A DNA stretch of 64,000 nt. Source: JBFWUW01 sp050247075 (GTDB taxonomy: Bacteria > Planctomycetota > Planctomycetia > Pirellulales > JBFWUW01). The stretch is taken from positions 1-64,000 of the forward strand of contig JBFWUW010000014.1 of assembly GCA_050247075.1 (NCBI GenBank), in the 5' to 3' direction. Shown here piece by piece: positions 1 through 8,143 of this stretch; positions within the stretch are counted from its first letter, which is position 1; every line of letters starts with the position of its first letter. Both the position numbers and the translations under genes were made by a program. The notes under the pieces were generated by a model. The model did no database searches. It was not told the DNA's origin and saw nothing but the letters and a program-made list of their open reading frames with translations.

Positions 1-201
1 GGAGCCGAGATCCACCGTAGTCGCGCCGAGATGCTGGCGGATTGCGGGGGCGATTTCGACATACTGAGGCAAAAGATTCGCGAGGACCAAGCCGGGTCGG
101 GGTGCGTGATTATCGAGGCACCGGGACGAAGTGGCGGAGCGCCGCCTACCGTTGGCCTGACCGAAGTTCATTCGCCGGTCGTAGAACGAGAGTCGCATTG
201 A
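1..201 (+). CDS. Partial hypothetical protein (C-terminal end only)
   Basis: An open frame enters from the left edge and ends at TGA 199-201, giving 66 residues. The first half is rich in charged helix-forming residues (HRSRAEMLADCGGDFD, then LRQKIREDQAGSGCVII), which looks like real coding sequence; the tail is low in structure. No family is recognised. The start lies outside the window. It points towards the minus-strand WD40 gene, so the two are convergent, 52 bases apart. It could be spurious, as only a short piece is visible. Confidence 0.4.
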   Translation, partial: GAEIHRSRAEMLADCGGDFDILRQKIREDQAGSGCVIIEAPGRSGGAPPTVGLTEVHSPVVERESH

Positions 202-253
202 CAAATACCAACGGTATCATCGGCTTGGCGGCGAAAGGAATCACCGGTCCTCT

Positions 254-1312
254 TCAACCCATCCCAAACACCTCCAACTTGCGGTAACCGGCCGCGTAGA
301 TGCTGGTCCAGTCGGCATCGAAGGCCAGGCGGTGGATGTGGCCTTCCAGCACTTGCTTGGGGCCGTTGGTGGTGGGCCACGGTTTTTCGCGGTCGGCCTC
401 CGGGGGTGGGTCGGGCAGCGCGTCTACTTTCCAGCAGGCCAGCACTCCGTTGTTGCTGCCGCCGCCGGCCCCGGCCAGCCACGGCTCGCTGGGGTGAAAG
501 GCCAGGTCGTTGATGATCGCCTGATGCCCCTCGGCGGAGAACGCCGCCAGCCGGTTCGGTTGCCGCCAGTCCCACAATTCCACATGCAGCGGAGCCTGCA
601 GGCCATCGACATTATTGATCTGGTTGATGCCGCCGGCCGCCACACGCGTGCCGTCGGGCGAGAAGGCCACCGCGCGGATGCCGCCGATGGAGCGCTTGCG
701 CTGGACGGGATCGTACGTATACAGCAGCGGAACTTGAAACGACTGCGCCAGCGTGCCGGTGAATGTTTCCCACACGCGGACCTCCCCGATGCGGTCGCCG
801 GTGGCCAGGAACTGGCCGTCGGTGGAGGGGGCCACCACATACAAGGCCGTGACGAATCCTTGCGGCGTGCGCTGGGCGTGCCCTTCCAGCGTGCGCACCG
901 CCGCGCCGGTCTCGACATCCCACAGCTTGACCAGCATGTCGTCGCCAACCGTGGCTAGCAGGCCTGTCCCCGGCACCAGCTTGATGTCGCGAATCCAGCC
1001 GGCGTGGGCCTCAACCTGCCGGACGATCTCGCCCGACTCGGCGTTCCACCAGATCAACCGCCGGTCGTACCCGCCCGAAATCACCCACTTGCCCGCCGGC
1101 CGATCCACAAACACCAAGGCCGACACATAATTATCGTGCCCCGGCCACCGCGCCACCGGCTCCTTCTTCTCGGCTGCCAAATCAAACACATGAATGCCAT
1201 AGTCCGAACTGCCGGCATACACTTTGCCTGCCGCATGGTCCACGCAGAGACCGTAAAAAGTCTCCGGGTGGTTGTAGACGGCAAGAGATTTGATTTGGGC
1301 GGGGTCAAACAT
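254..1312 (-). CDS. WD40 repeat protein
   Basis: 352-residue protein made almost entirely of WD40 units, with repeated cores such as VISGGYDRRLIWWN, LATVGDDMLVKLWD, LATGDRIGEVRVWE and LAGAGGGSNNGVLACW, so probably one seven-bladed propeller for protein binding. No signal peptide or membrane segment is visible, so a cytoplasmic location is likely. The open frame extends 35 codons further upstream, but that part runs through an AAATC-type simple repeat; the ATG at 1310-1312 (MFDPAQIKS) is the plausible start. It is the last gene of a minus-strand run after DUF1549/1553 and DUF1501 genes, a grouping often seen in planctomycetes. The specific partner is unknown. Confidence 0.85.
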   Translation of the reverse strand: MFDPAQIKSLAVYNHPETFYGLCVDHAAGKVYAGSSDYGIHVFDLAAEKKEPVARWPGHDNYVSALVFVDRPAGKWVISGGYDRRLIWWNAESGEIVRQVEAHAGWIRDIKLVPGTGLLATVGDDMLVKLWDVETGAAVRTLEGHAQRTPQGFVTALYVVAPSTDGQFLATGDRIGEVRVWETFTGTLAQSFQVPLLYTYDPVQRKRSIGGIRAVAFSPDGTRVAAGGINQINNVDGLQAPLHVELWDWRQPNRLAAFSAEGHQAIINDLAFHPSEPWLAGAGGGSNNGVLACWKVDALPDPPPEADREKPWPTTNGPKQVLEGHIHRLAFDADWTSIYAAGYRKLEVFGMG

Positions 1313-1438
1313 GGGACATTTTTGATTTTCGATTTTGGATTTTCGATTATTTTGTTCGAACCTGGGAATTGATCTATTTGGCGACTGAGACGCGCGGGCA
1401 TTGGCCTCACGCCTCACGCCTCAATCTAAAATCCAAAA

Positions 1439-2740
1439 TCACAAATCCAAAATCCCCTCGATCGCCTTCGTCTTCTCTGGCACCAGCGGAATCGGCCGTG
1501 GGCCCAGATAATAGTGCTGTTCCGGGTCGATGCCGACCGCTTTGTAGAGCGTGGCCATGACATCGCCGGCGTCGACTTTGTCGGTGGCCACCGTGTGGCC
1601 GTCGGCGTCGGTGCTGCCGTGGACCGCGCCGCCGCGGATGCCACAGCCCGTGAACGATGTGGACCAGGCGCTGGCGAAGTGGTCGCGGCCGACATCCTTA
1701 TTGATCCCCGGCGTGCGGCCAAACTCGCTGAGTGTGACGATCAGCGTCTCTTCCAGCAGCCCCCTCTCGGCCAGATCGTCGATCAGCGTGCTCATCACAT
1801 GGTCCAACTCGCCGACCAGTTCGCGATGGCTCTCAAAATTGTCGGCGTGGCTGTCCCACCAGGCGCGGGCCACCTTAACCATCGGCACGCCCGCCTCAAT
1901 CATCCGCCGGGCAATCAAGGCATGTTGCCCGAAGTCAGTGTGTCCGTAACGGTCGCGGACGGCTTGCGGCTCTTGCTCGATATCGAACAGCTTGTCGCAG
2001 GCCATCAAACCCTTTACGCGGGCGTAGCTGCTGTTGTAGCCCTTAACCTCGGCCGCGTCGCGGGTGCGGTTGAACCGGTCGCTCAGATAGGCTCGCAAAT
2101 GCTCGCGGTCGGCGTGCTGCAATTCGCTCAGCGTTTCTGGCCGGGCCAGGTTGTCGGGCTTCATGGAGCGGTTGAGGTGCATGGCGGCGTACCGTCCGCC
2201 TAAAAAACCGGGGTCGGGCCGGCGGTGTCCCTCGGTCGCCAGGTAGAGCGAAACGTAGTCGGGCACCTGGCTGTCGATCTGGCCCAATTCCTTGGCCACC
2301 ACCGCGCCGACATCGGGAAAGACCAGGCCCGCCTCGGGCGTGCGGCCGGTCTCCATGATGATCGCCGCCGTACCGTGGTCGGCCACGCGGGTATCCAGCG
2401 AACGGACCAGCGCAATGCGGTTCATCCGCTGGGCGATGTTCGGCAGCAACTCGCTGATATGCACGCCGGTCTGCGCGGTGGCAATGGCCTTGAACGGCCC
2501 GCCCGTCGGCCGGCCCGGCTTGGGGTCCCACGTTTCCAGCTGGCTCGAACCGCCAGCCAGCCACAGCAGCAACACATGCTTGTGCCGGTTGCGAAGTTCA
2601 TCGGCCCACAGCGGATTGTAAGGAGCCTCCAGTCCGCCCAGCGAAACACCGAGCGCCGTGGCCAGTCCGCCGTGAATAAACTGCCGACGGTTAAAGCCGT
2701 GGTCGGGCGAACCGCAATGTTGGTTTGGATGGCGAGTCAT
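1439..2740 (-). CDS. DUF1501 domain-containing protein
   Basis: 433 residues with a twin-arginine leader (RRQFIHGG, residues 18-25), then the DUF1501 fold, a sulfatase/alkaline-phosphatase-like family. Recognisable family blocks are LLWLAGGSSQLETWDPKPG near residue 58, LVRSLDTRVADHGTAA and, near the C-terminus, LSEFGRTPGIN followed by GRDHFASAW. Tat export to the periplasm or outer face is inferred. The start lies 15 bases after the stop of the DUF1549/DUF1553 gene, the usual two-gene arrangement in planctomycetes. The catalytic role of the family is not established. The last five codons and the TGA stop lie inside an AAATC-type simple repeat, so the C-terminus was probably set by repeat sequence. 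Confidence 0.92.
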   Translation of the reverse strand: MTRHPNQHCGSPDHGFNRRQFIHGGLATALGVSLGGLEAPYNPLWADELRNRHKHVLLLWLAGGSSQLETWDPKPGRPTGGPFKAIATAQTGVHISELLPNIAQRMNRIALVRSLDTRVADHGTAAIIMETGRTPEAGLVFPDVGAVVAKELGQIDSQVPDYVSLYLATEGHRRPDPGFLGGRYAAMHLNRSMKPDNLARPETLSELQHADREHLRAYLSDRFNRTRDAAEVKGYNSSYARVKGLMACDKLFDIEQEPQAVRDRYGHTDFGQHALIARRMIEAGVPMVKVARAWWDSHADNFESHRELVGELDHVMSTLIDDLAERGLLEETLIVTLSEFGRTPGINKDVGRDHFASAWSTSFTGCGIRGGAVHGSTDADGHTVATDKVDAGDVMATLYKAVGIDPEQHYYLGPRPIPLVPEKTKAIEGILDL

Positions 2741-2755
2741 GGAAGTTATTCCCCG

Positions 2756-4375
2756 TCAATGATTAAAGCGAAACTCCGCCGACGTAAACAGCGCCCACAC
2801 CAATTGGCTGCATGCTCCCTTGCGCTCTTCGCCGGCGCGGGCGAGGAATGCCGAAAGCTCCGTCCGTTCGTCGTCGCTGGGGGCGCGCGACAGCACCGTC
2901 CAATAGGCTTTGTTCAACAACTCGTTGTCGTCGGTGATTCCGGCCAGCCGGCCCGCCAGGTTGTTGCCATTGGCAGCGGCCAGTTCTTGAATCCGCGGAT
3001 CGTTGGACATGAACAGCGCCTCGACGGAACTCGATTGAAACCCGTCGCGGCGGCGGTCGAGCGGTTCGGCGCGGCCATAGGCCGCCCCCTCCGCGCCCAA
3101 GTAACGCTGCTCGCGGGCCGCATCGTCGGCCGCCATGTCGTAGCCTTCATCGCCGGCCACTAGCACGGCCGAGCGAGCGTATTCAATAGGTGTCAGCGGC
3201 TTGATCGTGGCTCTGGCGAAATGTTCCGGCGCAGGCGGTTCCGCCTGGCTAGTCCATTCGCTCGATAACTGATATGCCTGACTCGATACAATCCCCGCCA
3301 CCAGCCGGCGAACGTCATAGTGGTGGCCGGCCAGATCGGCTCCCAAAAACTCCACCAGATCGGGAATCGACGACGGATTTTGCGAATGCATCTGCTCCAC
3401 CGGATGGACCAGCCCGCGTCCCAGCAGATAGGCCCAGAGGCGGTTGGCCAGCGATTTGCTGAGGAACTTTTGCTCCTCGATCGCCAGCCGCACCAGCTCC
3501 TCGCGCGGGCTGAAGACCGGCGGCTCGTAGCGGCCAGCGGCTTCGGCTTCCTGTCGGCGTTCCACCACACGCGGGTCGAGGCCTAGCCGGGCATCTTCCA
3601 CCACTTGCCCGCCCAAAAACATGATGGCGGCCTTGTGCTGCGTACCGCTGGTATCGACGAAGGAGACTTCCCCCACGTCCTTCTCGATAATCACCGGCGG
3701 CTTGTTGTCCTTGGCTGGCTGCAGCCGGCTTAGAAAGCCGACCATGCCATAGTAATGGTGCTGCTTCCAATCGTCCACCAGCGGGTGGTCGTGGCACTTG
3801 GCACAACTGATATCGACGCCAAAAAAGACGCGGGCCGTGTCGTTGGTCAGTTCGTCCAGCACGCGAATCCGCTTGCTAAGGAATCGCGACGCCACCTGCT
3901 GCTCAGGCGTGTCGAACGGACCCAACAGCAGTTGAGCGAACAGCGAGTCCCATGCGCGGCCCTCTTTCAGCGACTTTCGCAGGTAGCCAATGAACTCGCG
4001 GTCGCCAGCGTATTTGCCTTGGATAAAATCATCCAACAACTCGCCCAGATGCAAGTCGAACTCCCGGCTGTCGATCAGCCGGGCGATGGCCCGCTGGCGC
4101 TTGTCGGATGTGGCATCCGCGGCAAACTCGGTCGCCTCGCGATAGCTTGGCACGCGGCCCGCCAGGTCGATCGTCACCCGCCGCAAGAAGGTGGCATCGT
4201 CGCACGATTCCGCCGTTTGCGTGCCAGTCGCGGTCCAATGTTGCTGGGCCAGTTCATCAATCCGCCGCGTCACTTCCAGCGCCGCCGGAAAAACCGCTGG
4301 CCGCTCGGCCGCGGGTACCGGCCCGGCATCAGCGCCGCAAGCGGCGGCAAGGCAAAAGAGCGCGGCGGTTAACAT
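2756..4375 (-). CDS. DUF1549 and DUF1553 domain-containing protein
   Basis: 539 residues beginning with a short hydrophobic signal peptide (residues 1-18). The DUF1549 part (about 30-240) has the family block FLRRVTIDLAGRVPS and a CAKCHDHP motif at 191-198, a CXXCH that could bind heme c covalently once exported. The DUF1553 part (about 290-530) has the typical RLAIEEQKFLSKSLANRLWA region and ends with LFTSAEFRFNH. It is shorter than many members, which often exceed 700 residues and carry extra cytochrome domains. It starts the minus-strand cluster with DUF1501 15 bases downstream. Function is not established; the pair is thought to act in the extracytoplasmic space. Confidence 0.92.
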   Translation of the reverse strand: MLTAALFCLAAACGADAGPVPAAERPAVFPAALEVTRRIDELAQQHWTATGTQTAESCDDATFLRRVTIDLAGRVPSYREATEFAADATSDKRQRAIARLIDSREFDLHLGELLDDFIQGKYAGDREFIGYLRKSLKEGRAWDSLFAQLLLGPFDTPEQQVASRFLSKRIRVLDELTNDTARVFFGVDISCAKCHDHPLVDDWKQHHYYGMVGFLSRLQPAKDNKPPVIIEKDVGEVSFVDTSGTQHKAAIMFLGGQVVEDARLGLDPRVVERRQEAEAAGRYEPPVFSPREELVRLAIEEQKFLSKSLANRLWAYLLGRGLVHPVEQMHSQNPSSIPDLVEFLGADLAGHHYDVRRLVAGIVSSQAYQLSSEWTSQAEPPAPEHFARATIKPLTPIEYARSAVLVAGDEGYDMAADDAAREQRYLGAEGAAYGRAEPLDRRRDGFQSSSVEALFMSNDPRIQELAAANGNNLAGRLAGITDDNELLNKAYWTVLSRAPSDDERTELSAFLARAGEERKGACSQLVWALFTSAEFRFNH

Positions 4376-4776
4376 GCGGCAAAGTCTCCACCGTCGGCAC
4401 AGGCATTTTAGAGTTTGTTGGATCGATCAACCTTAGCGAACTTGCCCACTGCATGGCGTTCGGCCTTCCGTTGGTCGGCCAGAATTCACAGGCGGCGCAA
4501 CACGCAATAGGAGGGATCGTGGAAAGCCCTTGGCATTCCACGACATATCGCCTTGAGGAAATCAACCCAATCGACCGCCTTTACATAGACGCATGTTAAT
4601 GGGTCAGGGCGACCACTGTCAAAGGCATTCTGGCCAGCAAGCGCCTGCCAGTCGGCGGAACCTACGCGGTCAACCCAACAATGTTGCCCACGCGATATTC
4701 CGGTTTGCTTGTGGACGAACCGATCTCAAAGGTTCATGCATGTGCAGTAAGGGAGACTTGGCGTAGCTGCAAGGCC
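4376..4776. other. Intergenic gap, 401 bases, nothing identified
   Basis: This gap lies upstream of the minus-strand DUF1549/DUF1553 gene and downstream of the minus-strand oxidoreductase. Open frames on both strands here have no family resemblance and overlap each other. No clear promoter, hairpin terminator or copy of the repeat families found elsewhere was seen. Confidence 0.5.
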
Positions 4777-5802
4777 TCAATCTCCCACCGTCTGCCAGCC
4801 TCCATCGGCGAAGGCTGAACGGAGCGCGGCCAGGTTTACCTTCAAGGTCTGCACTCCTTCGGCCAGCGAACAGAGTGGGGGTGCCTTGCCTTGCACGTAG
4901 TCCAGAAAGGCCTGTTCTTGCCGGGTAAACCATTCGTCCCGCTCCTCGTGCTGCTTCGATTCGTCGTGCCACGCACCTCCTTCTGGCGAACCGTCGGGAT
5001 GGACCTTCCACCGCCAGCGCTGTTCGTGATATTCCCAACGGGCCGTGCCGCGCTCGCAGACGACGGTGAAGGTCAGTTCGTTGGGTGCCTGGTGCTGGTT
5101 CATGGCATAGCTGGCCATGGCCGCGCCATGCCGGGCCAGGCAATGGACAGTGTCTTCCACCGTCACCCCTTCCAGCACCTGGTGGGATGCATCGGCCACG
5201 ATCCGGTTGATTGGACCCAGCAGCCACTCGCCCGCGTTCAGGTAGTGCGTCATGGCGTCTTGGATGGCACCTCCCCCTTGGGCGCGGTCGGTGTAGTAGA
5301 TACTTCGATAGGCCGGTCGGAAGGTGGGAAAATGCTGGCCCGCGGTCACGGCCAACTGCACCGGCCGACCGAATCTGCCCGATACAACCGCCTGCCGCAT
5401 GGCCACCAGGCACAAGTCGGCCCGCAAAACGTACCCCACGGCGGCGGGTAGGCGGCGGGCCTCCACCGTGGCCAGTAATTCCGGCACGCCCTGAAGCGAT
5501 GTCGCCAACGGCTTTTCAATCAGCAGGGCGATACCACGCTCGGCCAACCGCTGCGCGATCGCCACGTGCGAGGGGGCGGGCGTGGCGACGACCGCGGCAT
5601 CCCATGGTTGGTCCAGGGCGAGATCGAGCGAAGGGAACGCTTCGCCGATCGAGTAGCGCCGCGAGATGGACTCTCGCAGGGTGTCGTTGGTCTCGCAGAT
5701 ACCGGCCTGCACGCGGCCCGTCGCCAACATGCAGCGGACGTGCCGTTCGCCGATCGACCCGACACCAATGGCCAAAACTCGTAACAAGGCTGCTGCTCCC
5801 AT
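4777..5802 (-). CDS. Gfo/Idh/MocA family oxidoreductase
   Basis: 341 residues with an N-terminal Rossmann fold (LRVLAIGVGSIGERHVRCM, G-x-G-x-x-G type) for NAD(P), followed by the EKPLA motif near residue 105 that carries the conserved lysine of the family, and a C-terminal alpha/beta domain. The block GGGAIQDAMTHYLNAGEWLLG matches the substrate-domain region of sugar dehydrogenase relatives. The longest open frame runs to 6378 but crosses a palindromic repeat; ATG 5800-5802 places the Rossmann strand at the N-terminus as expected. The family oxidises or reduces sugars and cyclitols; the substrate cannot be told here. It is divergent from the membrane protein gene at 6109. Confidence 0.88.
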   Translation of the reverse strand: MGAAALLRVLAIGVGSIGERHVRCMLATGRVQAGICETNDTLRESISRRYSIGEAFPSLDLALDQPWDAAVVATPAPSHVAIAQRLAERGIALLIEKPLATSLQGVPELLATVEARRLPAAVGYVLRADLCLVAMRQAVVSGRFGRPVQLAVTAGQHFPTFRPAYRSIYYTDRAQGGGAIQDAMTHYLNAGEWLLGPINRIVADASHQVLEGVTVEDTVHCLARHGAAMASYAMNQHQAPNELTFTVVCERGTARWEYHEQRWRWKVHPDGSPEGGAWHDESKQHEERDEWFTRQEQAFLDYVQGKAPPLCSLAEGVQTLKVNLAALRSAFADGGWQTVGD

Positions 5803-5953
5803 TCTGGCTGAAATCGCCCAAAAACCGGGGGGAATACCACCACTGCCACAGTTTGCCCGATCGACGACACGGCGGCTAGCGGCCCGCCCGAAAACAGGCC
5901 CGGGGCTGCCACAAAAAAAGCTAGGCTTGCAGGGATACTGCCGCGGCTTTTTT

Positions 5954-5979
5954 CCCTCTCCCGGCGTACCGGGAGAGGG
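5954..5979. repeat. CCCTCTCCCGG palindrome, copy 1
   Basis: Perfect inverted repeat with 11-bp arms and a four-base loop. The same palindrome with loop TACT occurs at 24786-24811, and degenerate forms occur at 32712-32736 and 32791-32811. It is a dispersed intergenic element. Here it sits between divergent genes, so a terminator role is unlikely for this copy. Confidence 0.85.
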
Positions 5980-6005
5980 AGCATCGGCGTTGTTGCGCCG
6001 ACCCA

Positions 6006-6029
6006 ATCGGCGATGGAATCGCCTGCTAC
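6006..6029 (-). repeat. Family A palindromic repeat (REP-like), single copy
   Basis: On the minus strand it reads GTAGCAGGCGATTCCATCGC followed by C: a GTAG foot, then GGCGAT, loop TCC, ATCGCC. It is one of about a dozen copies in the window. The segment just before it (5981-6001) looks like a decayed inverted partner. Confidence 0.75.
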
Positions 6030-6108
6030 AGATTTCCTTTCCCTCTGGGAAAGGGAGCCTGATGTGGAATTTAATTCGGACCATATCCCATCCTGGTGCG
6101 GGCTTGCC

Positions 6109-7764
6109 ATGATTGCCACCCTCCTCCATAGCCAGCTTTGCAGCCGGGGGTTGGCGGTGCGCCTGCGAATGTGGAGTGCGGCCTTTGTCGCGGGGCTGGC
6201 GGCGACGGTCGCCATACGCTGGAATTCCGGTCCCGTGGCGGTCGTGGAAGGGACCGGTTGGATGGCCTTGCTGGGGACCATCATCACCGGCGCATGCCTG
6301 ACAGGTTGGCGCGTGGCGCAATTTCCCAAGACGCGCACGGCGGAGTTCTACCTGATGGTCCCCGCCAGCGACTGGCAAATCCTGGGGGGCGAAGTGCTGG
6401 GGGGCATGCTGCGCACGGCGGCGGTGGCCGCCACGATGCTGCCGTTGTTGGCTTTGTTAAAAGCCGCCGGTTGGATCACTCTGGCCGATGCCGCCGCGCT
6501 GCTGGCCATTCCGTTGGCGGCGGGCTGGCTGGCCGGGATCGGCCTGGCCGTGGTCGCCTTCGAGCCTCGCTGGGTGCGGCGACTGGCCGAACGAATGCTA
6601 TTGGGGCTGATCGTGGCGTACCTGGTGTTGTTCGGTCTGGCCGGCAACTCCTTCTTGCCGTGGGCGCTGCGGACCTGGTACCTGTGGACCGGTTCATCCG
6701 CCTGGTCGCTAACCGATGTCGGCGCGGTCTGGCGATACTTCAATCCATTTCGGATCTTGGGTGCGGTGGGACATGCCGACGGGCACGGCTTGTGGCTGCG
6801 ACTGGCCGCGACCGCCGGCCTGATGCTGGCCTTGTCGGCGCTCGGCTGTTGGCGATTGGCCTGTCGGCTGCGGCGGCATTACCTGGAGGAAAACTACGGC
6901 GCGGGCAGCCGCCACCGGCAAATGGCCCGCCCGATTGGCGAAAACCCGCTAGCCTGGTGGACAGCCCAGCGCGTGCTGCGGTTTCGCGGACACGTCAACT
7001 TGTATCTCATGTGGTGCGTCGTCGGCATGTATGCCGCCTGGCTGTTCATGGGAGACCGCTGGCCAGCCTGGCTCGGTTCGGGCGTGATGCGGAGAATTGC
7101 AGAGATGGGGGGCGAAGCCATGTTGGGCGTGGCCTGTCTGCAATTGGCCGTGGTCGGCGTGGCGTTCTTGGATGGCCTGTGGGACAGCAACCTGCGGCAG
7201 CGATTGAGCCGCTTGGAACTGCTGCTCGTCAGCCCGTTACAACCGCGGCAATACCTTACCGCCAGCCTGATCGCCGGCTGGACGCGCGGGCGCGGCTACC
7301 TCCTGGCGATGTTAGTCGTTTGGATCGCCACCGCCGCCGCCGGACGAATCGCCTGGTGGACCTGCCTGGCCTTGTGCCTGCTATCGTTGAACTACATAGC
7401 GTTGGTTCTGTCGCTGGCATTTCGCAATTTCGGACGCATTGCCGACGACCGCGCGGCGGTTTGCTGGGGATTGGCCCTCTCCATTGGCCCGCCCCTGCTA
7501 GCCTGGGGCTTGCACACCGTCGGGTCGCCTTTGTCCCTGGCCACGCCCCTGGGTGCCATCTACTGGCTGACGCTGCCCGCGGGCGAACAAGCCGCTTGGG
7601 GATTGGACCATTGGCGCTGCGCGGCACTCATCACCGCCTCCACCTTATTCTGCGCGGTCCTTACCCGCGGCCTGCTGCTTTCATCGTTGGGCCAGTTCGA
7701 GCGGACGATCCGCGACGCATTCGCCCGGCACATCACCGCGCCCAGTCCTGGGCAGTCTGGCTAA
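6109..7764 (+). CDS. Multi-pass membrane protein, possibly ABC-2 type permease-like
   Basis: 551 residues with about 12 hydrophobic segments in two halves, separated near residue 265 by a hydrophilic stretch (RRHYLEENYGAG). Blocks such as RTAEFYLMVPASDWQILGGE and LSRLELLLVSPLQPRQYLTA resemble the coupling regions of ABC-2 type permeases, where such loops precede a membrane helix. No ATPase gene is adjacent. The ATG at 6109 was chosen because upstream codons come from a repeat. It is divergent from the Gfo gene and is followed, nine bases after its stop, by a family B repeat. The transport role is an inference from the overall layout only. Confidence 0.75.
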   Translation: MIATLLHSQLCSRGLAVRLRMWSAAFVAGLAATVAIRWNSGPVAVVEGTGWMALLGTIITGACLTGWRVAQFPKTRTAEFYLMVPASDWQILGGEVLGGMLRTAAVAATMLPLLALLKAAGWITLADAAALLAIPLAAGWLAGIGLAVVAFEPRWVRRLAERMLLGLIVAYLVLFGLAGNSFLPWALRTWYLWTGSSAWSLTDVGAVWRYFNPFRILGAVGHADGHGLWLRLAATAGLMLALSALGCWRLACRLRRHYLEENYGAGSRHRQMARPIGENPLAWWTAQRVLRFRGHVNLYLMWCVVGMYAAWLFMGDRWPAWLGSGVMRRIAEMGGEAMLGVACLQLAVVGVAFLDGLWDSNLRQRLSRLELLLVSPLQPRQYLTASLIAGWTRGRGYLLAMLVVWIATAAAGRIAWWTCLALCLLSLNYIALVLSLAFRNFGRIADDRAAVCWGLALSIGPPLLAWGLHTVGSPLSLATPLGAIYWLTLPAGEQAAWGLDHWRCAALITASTLFCAVLTRGLLLSSLGQFERTIRDAFARHITAPSPGQSG

Positions 7765-7773
7765 ATCGACACG

Positions 7774-7924
7774 GTAGGGTTGGACAAGCGGCAGTCGGCG
7801 GCCCACCCAGACATGCCTTACCCGCGATGTCCCATCAACGGTGGCCGCCACGCCAAATCATGGTGGGACATCGCGGATAAACCATGTTTCGATGGTCCGT
7901 TATCAACCGCTTGTCCCACCCTAC
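7774..7924. repeat. Family B repeat, copy 1
   Basis: About 151 bp with GTAG at the left end and CTAC at the right, an outer inverted repeat (GTAGGGTTGGACAAGCGG against CCGCTTGTCCCACCCTAC) and an inner one (CGCGATGTCCCA against TGGGACATCGCG). It lies nine bases after the stop of the membrane protein gene. The remaining gap up to 8143 shows no other feature. Confidence 0.88.
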
Positions 7925-8143
7925 GCCGATCTTACGCTTGCCGTTGCCGATGCGTGGAAATAGAGTAGTGGTCAGCCACCTTCTTTAACCGGAAGGCTGG
8001 CCAGGCTGTCCACGACGATTTCCCTCCCGATAGAATGCAACGCCGAGTGTTTGCCCCCGCGAGTGGCAACCGCCATTTGGCGGACCCGGCTGTTCCCGCC
8101 TCCCCTGTTGCTCTCCACGATACTTCTTCAGGAATTGAACCCG

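Larger units (their letters stand above)
5803..6108. other. Divergent gap carrying two palindromic repeats
   Basis: The 306-base gap between divergent genes holds a perfect 11-bp hairpin at 5954-5979 (CCCTCTCCCGG, loop CGTA, CCGGGAGAGGG) and a family A palindrome at 6006-6029. No clear promoter was identified for either flanking gene. Confidence 0.6.

Noticed and set aside
6138..7880. 580-residue plus-strand frame overlapping the membrane protein
   Set aside because: Arg/Gly/His-rich shadow of the real multi-helix protein in another frame; it also runs through a family B repeat.
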